This document shows positions 26,296 to 34,619 of a stretch of DNA of 64,000 nt, piece after piece. The notes beneath the pieces are model-generated. The model was not told the origin of the DNA. It saw only the letters and a list, made by a program, of their open reading frames with translations, and ran no database searches. Source of the stretch: Oligella sp050920755 (GTDB lineage: Bacteria > Pseudomonadota > Gammaproteobacteria > Burkholderiales > Burkholderiaceae_B); NCBI RefSeq assembly GCF_050920755.1, contig NZ_CP158480.1:496001-560000 (forward strand). Direction: 5' to 3'. How positions within the stretch are numbered: position 1 is the stretch's first letter; the number at the start of each line of letters is the position of its first letter. The position numbers and the translations under genes are program-made.

Positions 26296-26800
26296 ATGAC
26301 TAAATTAATTTTATACACCTCCGATGATGGCCAAACACGGCTCCATTTGCGAGTAGAAACCGACATATTTGGTTAAGTCAATTGGAAACAGCTGAGCTGT
26401 TCCAGACTACTAAGCAGAATGTATCTTTATATGCAAAAAATATATTTGAAGATAAAGAAATGACACCGGAGTCAACTGTCAAGGAATCCTTGACAGTTTA
26501 AACTGAAGGGATGAGACAGGTCAAAAGAAAGATCAGTTATTACAATCTCGACCTGATTCTGGCCATCGGCTACCGCGTCCGATCACCACGTGGGGTGCAA
26601 TTTCGACAGTGGGCTAGTACCCACCTTAAGGAGTTTTTACGCAAGGGCTTTGCAATGGATGATGAGCGCTTGAAAAATCCGGGTGGTTGGGATTATTTTG
26701 ATGAGTTACTGGAACGTATTCGTGATATACGGGCCACGGAAAAGCGCTTTTATCAGAAAGTCAGAGATTTGTTTGCGCTTAGTTCTGATTATCGGAGCGA
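26296..26800 (+). pseudogene. rhuM: Broken RhuM-family gene
   Basis: Starting at ATG 26296 the frame reads MTKLILYTSDDGQTRLHLRV, then is lost near 26368. After a one-base shift it continues WLSQLETAELFQTTKQNVSL and AKNIFEDKEMTPESTVKESL, hits an in-frame TAA near 26499 (a CAA to TAA change would explain it), then resumes with TEGMRQVKRKISYYNLDLIL up to LFALSSDY near 26793. This is the RhuM (virulence RhuM/Fic-associated) family N-terminal DNA-binding-like part. The C-terminal half is missing, replaced by a transposase fragment. RhuM genes are often in mobile islands. It cannot make a full protein. Confidence 0.8.
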
Positions 26801-26809
26801 TGAGCGTGA

Positions 26810-26983
26810 GACCGCAACGCCACGTTTGAGCCGAAAATCGTTAAAAAACACCAAACCCGCACCGGCGTATTGGACGATCAGATGATCGCCTTGTATGGCA
26901 AGGGGATGACCACTCGGGAGATGGCCGATACCTTGCAGGAATGCTATGATGTGGATGTCTCTCCTACGCTGATCAGTCATGTC
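26810..26983 (+). mobile_element. IS256-family transposase fragment
   Basis: An internal stretch of a Mutator-type transposase without start or stop of its own: DRNATFEPKIVKKHQTRTG, then DDQMIALYGKGMTTREMA and YDVDVSPTLISHVT. The first catalytic Asp-containing DVS-type region is present but both ends and the rest of the DDE core are absent. It joins the RhuM remnant on the left and a bacterioferritin remnant on the right, so a deletion or recombination has removed the element's ends. Confidence 0.8.
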
Positions 26984-27250
26984 ACAGCTCAGGGTTTCAA
27001 CGGGACTTTCACCGATAAAGCGCTTGCCGAGATCCTGAAGATTTGGCAGTCCCTCTAACAGTAAAATGCGCTCAATGATGTCGTCGGCAAACTTCATATC
27101 GGCAATGGATGCCTTGTAGATATGCTTGCCTAAGGCCTCAAAACCCCGGTTTTTGTGCATGCGACCATGTAAAAAATACTGGTTAATGGAGGTCAGATAA
27201 ACGCGTAGCGTTTTATTTAACGCCTGTATAACCTGACGATCGCCTGTCAT
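26983..27250 (-). pseudogene. Bacterioferritin subunit gene truncated by the IS256 fragment
   Basis: The first 88 or so residues of a bacterioferritin subunit remain (INQYFLHGRMHKNRGFEALG, then ADDIIERILLLEGLPNLQDL and PVETLSCDM), after which the frame runs into transposase sequence. Full subunits are about 155-160 residues. The usual first ferroxidase Glu (ELTAINQYFLH in family members) is Tyr here (YLTSINQYFLH), as in the haem-type partner subunit of two-subunit bacterioferritins. It starts 12 bp after the stop of the next, also damaged, bacterioferritin gene, so they were a bfrB-bfrA-like pair. Confidence 0.82.
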
Positions 27251-27262
27251 ACGAGCTCCTCA

Positions 27263-27735
27263 TTAAACATGGCTCTGTAAGTAGTTTTTCGGATCCATCT
27301 TGTCAATGAGATTTAACTGCTGCTCAAGCCAATGGGCGTGATCCTCTTCGGTGTCTTTGAGCTGTTCAACCAGCATTTGACGCGTCACGTAATCTTGGTG
27401 CTTTTCACAAAGCGCAATGCCTTTTTTGAGATGAGCTTGCACGTCCAACTCAAGTTTTAAGTCAATTTTTAACATTTCAACCGCGTCAGTGCCGATATGA
27501 ACGGAGGTGGGTGCAGATGCCGGCGTGCCGCCAAGCATCAAGATGCGACGAATTAAGTCATGGGCATGACCCGTTTCATCGTCCATCTCGTGGTCGATAC
27601 GTTCGAACAGTTTGCTATGGCCCACTCGGCATACATACGAGAATGAATAAAATACCGGTCACGAGCTGCCAATTCACCCGCTAATCGCTTGTTCATGTAG
27701 TCGATGACTTCAGGCTGACCTTTTAAATCTTTCAT
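27263..27735 (-). pseudogene. Bacterioferritin subunit gene with one frameshift
   Basis: The N-terminal 39 residues (MKDLKGQPEVIDYMNKRLAG, with the expected Glu, through SRMYAEW) and the remaining 118 (HSKLFERIDHEMDDETGHAH onward to NLIDKMDPKNYL) are in different frames. The break is at the run GTGGGCC near 27619-27624, where one extra G would restore GAG TGG GGC CAT and a complete bacterioferritin of normal size. A sequencing error in this short G-run is possible. If real, both bacterioferritin genes here are inactive. The ATG is at 27735. Confidence 0.82.
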
Positions 27736-28275
27736 GGTTAAATACCTTAGTGAGTAGTAAGGGCTTATATTAAAACAGTATCGGACAGTTCGTGAACGTG
27801 ATGTGAACGCTCCTTAAGCATTTTTCACTAGGTCAACGAGGCGGGCGCCATTAACTCCATCCCATCGTGAAGGCATTAATAAGCAGGTGTGTGGGTACGA
27901 AGCGGGATATATACCAAAGTATATATCCACTATCCAAGTGTATTTTATATCTATACCGGAAGCCACTATCAGCTTGCGGCGTCGGGTAATAAAATACTCT
28001 TGCATGTAAGGGGGGGTGAAACAATTGGGGCGTGCGTCAGTATGCGTTGGCGCTTTGATGGGTAGATGCAGGAGAATAAGAAAAATTATACGCTGCCTGT
28101 ACAGATACCGGCAACGCAGGCTTGTGACCGATAAGCAAGGTATCGGTTGAATTGATGGGATGAATTTTGATTCATAGGAATAATTATTTTTTTATTAATT
28201 CGTCGCCGCCAGTCATGAGGTCGTTTATGGAGCGATATGAGCTAGCTTGTGACTTGGCTTAACAAGGAGTATGTC
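27736..28275. other. 540-bp gap upstream of the CorA-like operon, possible structured leader
   Basis: I see no convincing gene. A two-step inverted repeat lies at 28104-28144 (outer arms GATACC and GGTATC, inner arms GCTT and AAGC), and a run of seven G is at about 28011-28017. A very AT-rich stretch follows near 28180-28200. AAGGAG at 28264-28269 is the ribosome-binding site of the next gene. The length and the stems would suit a regulated 5' leader, but I recognise no known Mg riboswitch class. Confidence 0.35.
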
Positions 28276-28764
28276 ATGTTGTTTTTCAAGAAACGTTACA
28301 GCACTGTCTTGCAACGCGCATTACAATCTGCCATCGCTTCTCATCGCCCCAGTGCATTGGAGGGGTTGTTGAGGGCACATGGCGATCGTGCCTTTGCCGA
28401 TGCTTTGTCACGTTTATCCGAACGAGCGATTGCAGATGCACTTTCGATGTTAAGTGCAGATAGCCGTTCATTGGTTATCAATCATTTACCGCATATGCAA
28501 CGCCAATATTTACAACCGTTGGTGTGGAGTCGTACCGTTAATTATCATGAAATGCCAAAGAGAATAACGAATCATTCTCGCCGTTGGTCGCGTTATGAGC
28601 GTCTTTCTTTTTCAATGTTGTTTTACACATGGGGTATTTTGGTCTTAACGGTGACATTATTGCATGTGGGCAATTATCACTTAGAAACCAAAACCTCTTC
28701 TACGTCAGGAACGCATTCCGGATTCCATGGAACAACCTCGACGCTTCGTCCTTCAGAAAATTAA
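28276..28764 (+). CDS. Small membrane protein with MgtE_N-like repeat, first gene of CorA-like operon
   Basis: A 162-residue protein. Residues about 20-75 have a helical repeat pattern (ALEGLLRAHGDRAFADALSR, then ERAIADALSMLSADSRSLVI) that resembles the superhelical N domain of the MgtE magnesium channel, though only a short piece. One transmembrane helix follows near 118-137 (SMLFYTWGILVLTVTLLHVG), then a Ser/Thr/His-rich tail of about 25 residues. ATG 28276 is supported by AAGGAG six bases upstream. It is 14 bp ahead of the first CorA-like gene. I infer an accessory subunit or Mg sensor; the family is not recognised with certainty. Confidence 0.6.
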   Translation: MLFFKKRYSTVLQRALQSAIASHRPSALEGLLRAHGDRAFADALSRLSERAIADALSMLSADSRSLVINHLPHMQRQYLQPLVWSRTVNYHEMPKRITNHSRRWSRYERLSFSMLFYTWGILVLTVTLLHVGNYHLETKTSSTSGTHSGFHGTTSTLRPSEN

Positions 28765-28778
28765 CTGGGAGATAAATT

Positions 28779-29708
28779 ATGAGTCAAGTCACAGCTGAAG
28801 CCTTGGAAGTATCAAAGCCCTTTCATTGGGAACGTATTTCCATACAGGATGATGAAAAAATTCGTGCGATGAGCAAGCGATTAAACATTGATATTCGCCG
28901 CTCGATTGAGAAAAATGTCACGCATGACGGACAGTATATGTTATTCCCCTTGACCTTTTTAAGTGTCGAGCAGGAGCAACGGAAAATAAGTCGTGCGGTC
29001 TTTATTTTGGGTGACAATCGATTGATCACGATCGAGCCGGAATCATGCCCGCTCGTCATAGAGAATGCGATGGAGCGCATGAAGCAAAGCTATGCTTCAT
29101 GCGCGGCGGAGGAAAGTTTTGCAGTCGCCTTGCAAGCGATTAATGATGCAACGGATGAGTTAATCGATACCATGAATAAAGATTTAGGTAAAGTGTTGGT
29201 GCAAACCAATGCGGTCCTAAACAGTTTAGAGACTCGTGATCGTGATTTTGGCGTCAGTGATGTGGTGGCGACCCAAGTGAACTTAGGTGAGGTGGAGGAG
29301 TTATTGTCAGATTGCTTGGAAAGCCAACTGCAATTAGCGGTAGCGGCGCGTCATATCATGGCGCGTATTCCTGCAACTCAGACGGCATTAAAGGCGTTAT
29401 TTTTAACGTTGGTTGAGGATATTGAAGCCGTCGAAGAGCGTGTCAGTTTTGTGCATGAGCGAGTGCGCTTATTACAAACCACGAACAATATGGCACTTAA
29501 TGTGAAGCAAAACCAAATTGTGAAAGTGTTTTCGGTGGTGACGGCAGTATTTTTACCCGCTATGTTGATTTCTACTTTCTACAGCATGAATATTGGGTAT
29601 ATGCCTATTTTGGAGTGGCAATATGGGGAGCCCATGGTCATTTTCTTGACAGTGCTGTTTTCTTTACTGCCTTTGTTATATGTTAAGCACAGAGGATGGC
29701 TACGCTAA
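28779..29708 (+). CDS. CorA-like protein 1 (filter motif YSMN)
   Basis: A 309-residue CorA-superfamily protein: an N-terminal alpha/beta cytoplasmic domain, a long helical stalk, and two C-terminal transmembrane helices (VVTAVFLPAMLISTFY and VIFLTVLFSLLPLLYV) ending with the family-typical basic KHRGWLR. At the end of the first membrane helix the universal GMN filter is SMN (Tyr-Ser-Met-Asn at residues 268-271), followed by MPILEWQYG where CorA has MPEL. GMN is known to be needed for Mg2+ transport in studied CorA proteins. Two further CorA-like paralogues follow in the same operon, so this may be one subunit of a mixed pentamer. Confidence 0.82.
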   Translation: MSQVTAEALEVSKPFHWERISIQDDEKIRAMSKRLNIDIRRSIEKNVTHDGQYMLFPLTFLSVEQEQRKISRAVFILGDNRLITIEPESCPLVIENAMERMKQSYASCAAEESFAVALQAINDATDELIDTMNKDLGKVLVQTNAVLNSLETRDRDFGVSDVVATQVNLGEVEELLSDCLESQLQLAVAARHIMARIPATQTALKALFLTLVEDIEAVEERVSFVHERVRLLQTTNNMALNVKQNQIVKVFSVVTAVFLPAMLISTFYSMNIGYMPILEWQYGEPMVIFLTVLFSLLPLLYVKHRGWLR

Positions 29709-29752
29709 GCCGATGATGAGATAAAACTATTTTCAACGAGTTAGGAAAAACG

Positions 29753-30058
29753 ATGAACACCTTACACCTACAAAACAAGATTGCTAATGAAACTGACCAA
29801 ACACAAGGTCTGGTATGGAATATGGATTTGAGCTTGGAAACGGAATTTAATGCTGCGGCGTTAAAACGTCGTCAAGCGATTGAGCAATCACGTGCCAGTC
29901 GTCTACAAACAGCCCATATTGAAAGAGAAATTATGATCGCGGTGGTCATTTTATATACAATGATTTTGGGTAGTTTTGCTGCGTTGCATTTGTATGGGCA
30001 TTTTGTGGTCGCTGATCAAAGTGAACAGATCGAACAAACAGAGGTTAAACATGAGTGA
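29753..30058 (+). CDS. Single-pass small membrane protein within the CorA-like operon
   Basis: A 101-residue protein with an amphipathic charged N-terminal half (LETEFNAAALKRRQAIEQSR), one transmembrane helix near residues 61-83 (IMIAVVILYTMILGSFAALH) and a short acidic tail. No known family is recognised. Its stop overlaps the start of CorA-like 2 by 8 bp, which indicates tight translational coupling. Together with the 162-residue protein at the operon head it gives two one-pass proteins accompanying three CorA-like channels. Confidence 0.7.
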   Translation: MNTLHLQNKIANETDQTQGLVWNMDLSLETEFNAAALKRRQAIEQSRASRLQTAHIEREIMIAVVILYTMILGSFAALHLYGHFVVADQSEQIEQTEVKHE

Positions 30059-30995
30059 ACAGATCTTATCTCAAACAGCCGCTTCAACTGAGGTTTTAAA
30101 CGGTCAACAGGTCTGGCGTCGTTTGCACAAACCAAAGCCGGAAGTACTTGATTCTTTGGGCAAAGCACTTGGCGTCGACTTAACGCCTAGGCATGGTCGT
30201 GCAGTGATATGTAAGAATGACTTTGTCATTATCCCGATAGAGCTGGTGGTGCGTCAGGGATCGCACTATGTAGAAACCATGTTTATGATTTATCTGGGAA
30301 AAGATACATTAATCACTGTCGAGCAAGATGTGACTTTGCAAGCGTTGAACGTTCTGGAAGAAGAGAGTAAAGAGCATGCCACTTGGTATACACAACCTAA
30401 ACAAGTTTTTTTACGCTTGCTCGAATTACTCAACGAAGAAACGCGAGACGCAATTATTAATATCGCTAAGCGTTTAGATGAACGCAGTGATGAGGTGGTA
30501 TTGGCAAGCGGTGGTTTTGAGACCTCAGGACCGCAAGCGGGCGTGGCAGATATTTCCGGTACCGCGATTGCTTTGGGTGAGGCGGAGGAGTTGTTTGCGA
30601 AAACAGTCGAGGGGCAATTAATGTTGGCGCGTGCGGCTCGTTGGTTAAGACGCTTTACTCATTTAGACAGTGAACTTAAAGAGTATATTGCCATGTTATT
30701 GGCGGATATTCAGAGTTTACGTCGTTATGCAGAGTTTCAGCATGTAAAAATCCGTAATTTGCAACAATCGCTCATGACCACCTTGGATCTGAAGCAAAAC
30801 CAAGTGATCAAAGTCTTTACGGTGGTGACGGCGGTCTTTACGCCGCCAACCTTGATCGCCGCCTTTTATGGGCAAAACTTTGCGCACATGCCGGAGTTGG
30901 AAATTCCTTGGGGAGAGTGGGCTATGATGGCATTAACGGCTATTTTTGCTTTGTTACCTATGCTTTATGTGAAACGTAAGGGGTGGATGCGATGA
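30051..30995 (+). CDS. CorA-like protein 2 (filter motif YGQN)
   Basis: A 314-residue CorA-superfamily protein. The C-terminal membrane pair is FTVVTAVFTPPTLIAAFYGQ with N-F-A-H-MPELEIPWG next, then MMALTAIFALLPMLYV and the basic KRKGWMR end. It matches the CorA consensus closely except that GMN is GQN (Gly-Gln-Asn at 274-276). The soluble part has the LARAARWLRRF and KQNQVIKVF helices that align with the other two paralogues. ATG 30051 is chosen because it overlaps the previous stop by 8 bp and has AGAGG upstream. The substitution of Met in the filter is conservative in size but changes chemistry. Confidence 0.82.
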   Translation: MSEQILSQTAASTEVLNGQQVWRRLHKPKPEVLDSLGKALGVDLTPRHGRAVICKNDFVIIPIELVVRQGSHYVETMFMIYLGKDTLITVEQDVTLQALNVLEEESKEHATWYTQPKQVFLRLLELLNEETRDAIINIAKRLDERSDEVVLASGGFETSGPQAGVADISGTAIALGEAEELFAKTVEGQLMLARAARWLRRFTHLDSELKEYIAMLLADIQSLRRYAEFQHVKIRNLQQSLMTTLDLKQNQVIKVFTVVTAVFTPPTLIAAFYGQNFAHMPELEIPWGEWAMMALTAIFALLPMLYVKRKGWMR

Positions 30996-31891
30996 GTTAT
31001 TGTCAAGATGAATTGGCATCCTGGAAGCGTTTATTTGCACAGGGTGACAAAGAACTCGAGTTTTTGTCCAAGTTACATGGTTTTTCGCAAGAAAAAAACC
31101 GTCCCGGTAAGCAAGATACCAAGATCACGAGCGTGCGTCTTGAGGGCGGCAAGGTTTTTGTCGGGGAGCTGTATTGGCATCAAGAAGCCGATCACTTGCC
31201 GCTGTTAACGATTGAAGTCGGGCGGCGTATGATAAGACCGGTTGAAATCACTGAACGTTTAAAGGCGCAAGAACTGCCGTCAGGCAGTGCTCATGCCGTT
31301 GCTTTAATGGTATTACATCAGTTATTGAACCAGAATATGTTGGTTCTGAACAAAATTGATGAAAAATTAAGTTTGTCAATGGTGATCATTCGCGATTTTT
31401 TGGCAACGGTAGGCACCAATGATGTGAAGGGAACCACTGACATGGGTCAGGTTGATAGTGATTTATCCATTCTACAACAGCCCTTGGCGGTGGTCTTGAG
31501 GTCACTGATGGATATTGAATCGGCGGCACGGCACATGCGTCGCTTAATGATACGGGAAGCATCGAGTCTTTCACTGCACCACATCGAAGGTTTGATTGCT
31601 GAAATCGAAGGGGTGCAACGACGTGCGAGAATGATGTTGGAACGTCAGCGTTTTCACTGGGAAGCGGCAGGCGATGCCGTGGCGATGAGCGATTTAAACG
31701 TCACTAAAGTGTTCAGCGTGTTATGGGCGGCTTTTGTACCCGGGACGACATTGATTAACTGGTACGGGCAGAATTTCCGTGTCATGCCTGAGCTGTCTTG
31801 GGAAGGAAGTTTATGGGTGCAATTACTTGCCGTGCTCGTATTGACCTCGCTGCCCCTATGGATGGTGAAGCGCTCAGGCACTTTACGCTAG
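30992..31891 (+). CDS. CorA-like protein 3 (filter motif YGQN)
   Basis: A 299-residue protein, the most divergent of the three. The first membrane helix reads VLWAAFVPGTTLINWYGQNF with GQN at residues 259-261, followed by RVMPELSWEG; the second is LLAVLVLTSLPLWMV and the end KRSGTLR departs from the usual KKKGWL. The soluble region has an ESAARHMRRLM helix and a long stalk. The ATGA overlap with the previous gene sets the start at 30992. The three genes are similar in layout but differ widely in sequence, so they are not recent duplicates. Confidence 0.8.
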   Translation: MSYCQDELASWKRLFAQGDKELEFLSKLHGFSQEKNRPGKQDTKITSVRLEGGKVFVGELYWHQEADHLPLLTIEVGRRMIRPVEITERLKAQELPSGSAHAVALMVLHQLLNQNMLVLNKIDEKLSLSMVIIRDFLATVGTNDVKGTTDMGQVDSDLSILQQPLAVVLRSLMDIESAARHMRRLMIREASSLSLHHIEGLIAEIEGVQRRARMMLERQRFHWEAAGDAVAMSDLNVTKVFSVLWAAFVPGTTLINWYGQNFRVMPELSWEGSLWVQLLAVLVLTSLPLWMVKRSGTLR

Positions 31892-31898
31892 TGTATCC

Positions 31899-32012
31899 GC
31901 TTGTGCCTTAAACGCCGACCAAGCGGGTGGAGTGATCAGGCACAAGCTGATATAATTAAAACCGCCGACGGAGATAGGCTTGGCAGGCATCACCTCCCCT
32001 TAGGCAGGGAGG
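31899..32012 (+). promoter_or_regulatory. Hairpin-rich leader before mgtC-like gene
   Basis: Two inverted repeats precede the gene: GCTTGTGCC/GGCACAAGC (31899-31947) and CCTCCC/GGGAGG (31993-32012), with TATAAT between them at about 31951-31956. The first may terminate the CorA-like operon and the second may be part of an mgtC leader. I could not match it to the known M-box or mgtA/mgtC leader structures. Confidence 0.35.
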
Positions 32013-32050
32013 CTGTCATTAAGGATTAATTTCAATGAGTGGGGGTAACC

Positions 32051-32782
32051 ATGACGATGACCGTCCATGTCAGTAGCTTAGAGCAGATGTGGGTTCTGTT
32101 TTTAAATTTCTTAGCTGCTTTCATGTTAGGGGCATTGATTGGGTTTGAGCGTCAGGTTAGGCAGCGTACGGCCGGCTTGCGCACCAATACGTTAGTCGCA
32201 CTTGGTGCATGCTTTTTTGTGTCGTTGGGCGTGCGTTTATTTGATCTGATGGGTGGTCCGCAAACGCCGATACATGTGGTTGCCTATGTGGTCTCTGGCA
32301 TCGGTTTTTTAGGTGCCGGCGCTATCATGAAGGAGGGGGCTAACATCTCCGGTCTCAATACTGCCGCCACCTTGTGGGGATCTGGCGCAGTCGGCGCCTA
32401 TTGTGGCGCCGGTTTTTTAGGCGAGGCGATCTTAGCTGCTTTGTTTGTGTTAGCAAGTAATACGTTGCTACGTCCCATTGTAAACCAAATCAATCGGCGT
32501 CCTTTTAGTGAGGAATCCAGTGAGGCAACCTATATCATTCATGTGATTTGTTCGCGCGATATTCAAGCCGATATTCGCGAGCAGCTCGTGGCAATGTTGG
32601 AGCAAGCGACTTATCCTGCGCGACAGGTTGAGGATCATGTGTTTGGAGAAAGCGACATTGAGATTGAATTCACGCTGTACGCAACCGCAGTACAGCCTGA
32701 TGAGTTAAATGCACTGGTCAATCGTATTGAAAAAGTGCGTGGCGTGCAACAAGCTTTCTGGCATATTCAAGATGAGAACTAG
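32051..32782 (+). CDS. MgtC/SapB family membrane protein
   Basis: A 243-residue protein. The N-terminal membrane part carries the MgtC signature ALIGFERQVRQRTAGLRTNT, then GIGFLGAGAIMKEG and GLNTAATLWGSGAVGAYCG, with about five helices. The C-terminal 80 residues form an ACT-like soluble domain as in long MgtC proteins. MgtC proteins are linked to growth at low Mg2+ and acid, and in Salmonella MgtC inhibits the F-type ATPase; this protein's role is inferred. ATG 32051 is preferred because GGGGG lies five bases upstream. It lies between the CorA-like operon and a two-component system. Confidence 0.85.
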   Translation: MTMTVHVSSLEQMWVLFLNFLAAFMLGALIGFERQVRQRTAGLRTNTLVALGACFFVSLGVRLFDLMGGPQTPIHVVAYVVSGIGFLGAGAIMKEGANISGLNTAATLWGSGAVGAYCGAGFLGEAILAALFVLASNTLLRPIVNQINRRPFSEESSEATYIIHVICSRDIQADIREQLVAMLEQATYPARQVEDHVFGESDIEIEFTLYATAVQPDELNALVNRIEKVRGVQQAFWHIQDEN

Positions 32783-32831
32783 GGCCTTTGTCGGATAGTA
32801 TTGTTTGGTGTGTCAGCATGGAGTAAGCAGT

Positions 32832-33908
32832 GTGGCAATGCGGTGGCGACAATATTTAGCGCGTTTTTCCTTTCCGTTGCGATACGCACTTATCGCATTA
32901 TTGTTGACGGCGATATTTTTGATAGATACGATGACGAGTTATGAAGTCGCTATCTCAGTCTTTTATACGCTGGTCTTATTGGCGGTTGCCCCTTTTTCAA
33001 AGCGTTCTTTTTTTATCGCTTTAACCAGTATGCTGATTATCGTGGTGATCGTCAGTTTTTTTATATCACAAAAAGGGGATTTTAAAACCGGTTTACTCAA
33101 TACGTTCATCAGTATTATTTCGATTGTGGTGACCGGGTATTTAGTCATGAAAATCGAAGATATGCGCATGACGGCGCATAAAGCACAAATGCGGTTACAA
33201 CAACTTTTACGGACGAACAGCGTGGAGTATTTAACCACATCCATTGCGCATGAGTTAAATCAACCTTTAGCCGCAATCGTGACGAGTTGTCATGCAAGTG
33301 AGCGCTGGTTAAGGCAAACACCGCCCAATATGGACAAGGGGCTACAGGCGATTGAGCGCATCGCAAAAGATGCGCATCGTGCCGGCGATATTATTATCCG
33401 TTGGCGAAATATCAGCAAGGGTGAAGTGAGTAATAAAATTTATTTTGATTTTAATGCGATGCTGCAAGAAGTGGTTGATATTTCTCGCATCGACATGTCG
33501 GAAGCGTGGATCGCCTTTGTCAGTGAGTTGAGTCCACGGTTACCCTTGGCGTTTGCAGATAAGGTGCAGATTCAGCAAGTGTTCAGTAATCTTTTAATGA
33601 ACGCAATTCAAGCTACCAAAGCCGTGCCGCGAGCTCAACGTGGTATCTGGCTTCGTACTTCATTGAGTCAAGATAAGATTTTATGTGAGGTGGCGGATTC
33701 GGGATGCGGTTTTTCAAAAGAAATGCACAAGCATTTATTTGATGCGTTTTGGACGACCAAAAAAGAGGGTATCGGCATTGGCCTAAGTATCAGCTTGACG
33801 ATCATAGAGGCGAATGGTGGACGCATTTGGGCGGAGACGAACCGGTACGGTGGCGCCACTTTTTACTTTACCGTGCCGACTGGCAAGAGGGGTGGTGATG
33901 GAGAATAA
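32832..33908 (+). CDS. Membrane histidine kinase (NtrB/FixL-like class)
   Basis: A 358-residue sensor kinase. Three or four hydrophobic segments occupy residues about 15-105 (ALIALLLTAIFLI, VFYTLVLLAVAPF, FFIALTSMLIIVVIVSFFI, TFISIISIVVTGYLVM) with no sizeable periplasmic loop, so it senses inside or within the membrane. The phosphoacceptor is His140 (SIAHELNQPLAAI). The ATPase has the N-box NLLMNAIQAT, DSGCGF and GIGIGLSISLTIIEANGGRI. I use GTG 32832 because GGAG lies 8 bases upstream. Its stop overlaps the regulator gene by 11 bp. The HELNQPL box places it with kinases that pair with FixJ-type regulators. Confidence 0.82.
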   Translation: MAMRWRQYLARFSFPLRYALIALLLTAIFLIDTMTSYEVAISVFYTLVLLAVAPFSKRSFFIALTSMLIIVVIVSFFISQKGDFKTGLLNTFISIISIVVTGYLVMKIEDMRMTAHKAQMRLQQLLRTNSVEYLTTSIAHELNQPLAAIVTSCHASERWLRQTPPNMDKGLQAIERIAKDAHRAGDIIIRWRNISKGEVSNKIYFDFNAMLQEVVDISRIDMSEAWIAFVSELSPRLPLAFADKVQIQQVFSNLLMNAIQATKAVPRAQRGIWLRTSLSQDKILCEVADSGCGFSKEMHKHLFDAFWTTKKEGIGIGLSISLTIIEANGGRIWAETNRYGGATFYFTVPTGKRGGDGE

Positions 33909-34533
33909 GACCGACCTAGAGCCTGTCCCCATCGTTTATGTGATTGATGATGACGCCTCCATGCAAGTTGCATTGGAGGATTTGTTGAGCTCGGTCGGTT
34001 TATGTGTCAGGGTTTTTTCATCGACGCATGAGTTTCTCAAGCATACCATGGTGGATGCGCCTGGTTGTCTGGTGTTGGATGTGAGACTGCCCGAGCAAAG
34101 TGGCATGGATTTCCACCGTCAAATGCAGGCATTAGGCTTAGATTTGCCAGTCGTCTTTATTACCGGTCACGGTGACATCAGCATGAGCGTCTCTGCGATG
34201 AAGCATGGCGCCATTGATTTTCTGAGCAAGCCGTTTTGTGATCAGGATTTATTAGAAGCGATTCAGAAGGGCATTGAAAAGGACAAGCAACGCAGACAAC
34301 AGGAGCACGTTGATACGGCATTGCGCGCACGTTGGTTGTCTTTAACTGAAGGCGAGCGCAAAGTCATCCGGCTTGTCGTGAAGGGTTTATTAAATAAACA
34401 AATTGCGCATGAATTGCACCTGAGTGAGGTGACCATTAAGGTCAGGCGAGCACAAGCCATGCGAAAAATGCAAGTAAGTAATTTGGTCGAGTTGGTTCGC
34501 CTAATGGATCGTTTAGAAAAAAAGCTGCCGTAA
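33898..34533 (+). CDS. FixJ-family response regulator
   Basis: A 211-residue regulator: receiver domain with acidic IDDDAS at residues 16-21, phosphoacceptor Asp61 (CLVLDVRLPEQSG) and Lys in DFLSKPF; then a long helical linker and a LuxR-type helix-turn-helix (LTEGERKVIRLVVKGLLNKQ, SEVTIKVRRAQAMRKMQV). The ATG at 33898 overlaps the kinase gene by 11 bp and has AGAGGGG upstream. Targets are unknown; the CorA-like operon, the mgtC-like gene and nhaC are the obvious candidates from position. Confidence 0.85.
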   Translation: MENKTDLEPVPIVYVIDDDASMQVALEDLLSSVGLCVRVFSSTHEFLKHTMVDAPGCLVLDVRLPEQSGMDFHRQMQALGLDLPVVFITGHGDISMSVSAMKHGAIDFLSKPFCDQDLLEAIQKGIEKDKQRRQQEHVDTALRARWLSLTEGERKVIRLVVKGLLNKQIAHELHLSEVTIKVRRAQAMRKMQVSNLVELVRLMDRLEKKLP

Positions 34534-34571
34534 TTTGATCGTGGGATGCTCTGCTTTAGTTAAGCATGAAC

Positions 34572-34605
34572 GCGACGGCCCCAAAACATGGGGTCAGTCG
34601 CTTTC
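34572..34605. terminator. Hairpin between convergent regulator and nhaC genes
   Basis: GCGAC-GG-CCCCA pairs with TGGGG-TCA-GTCGC around a short ACAA-type loop, leaving a small internal bulge, followed by TTTC. It lies between two convergent stop codons and may serve both strands. Confidence 0.5.
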
Positions 34606-34619
34606 AATGCTCAAGTCGC

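Noticed and set aside
27814..28005. 63-codon open frame on the minus strand upstream of the CorA-like operon
   Set aside because: No ribosome-binding site and no family resemblance; residue mix looks random and the region is better read as non-coding.
31899..32050. Known Mg riboswitch (M-box/ykoK) before the mgtC-like gene
   Set aside because: The conserved core of that class could not be found by eye; only generic stems are present.
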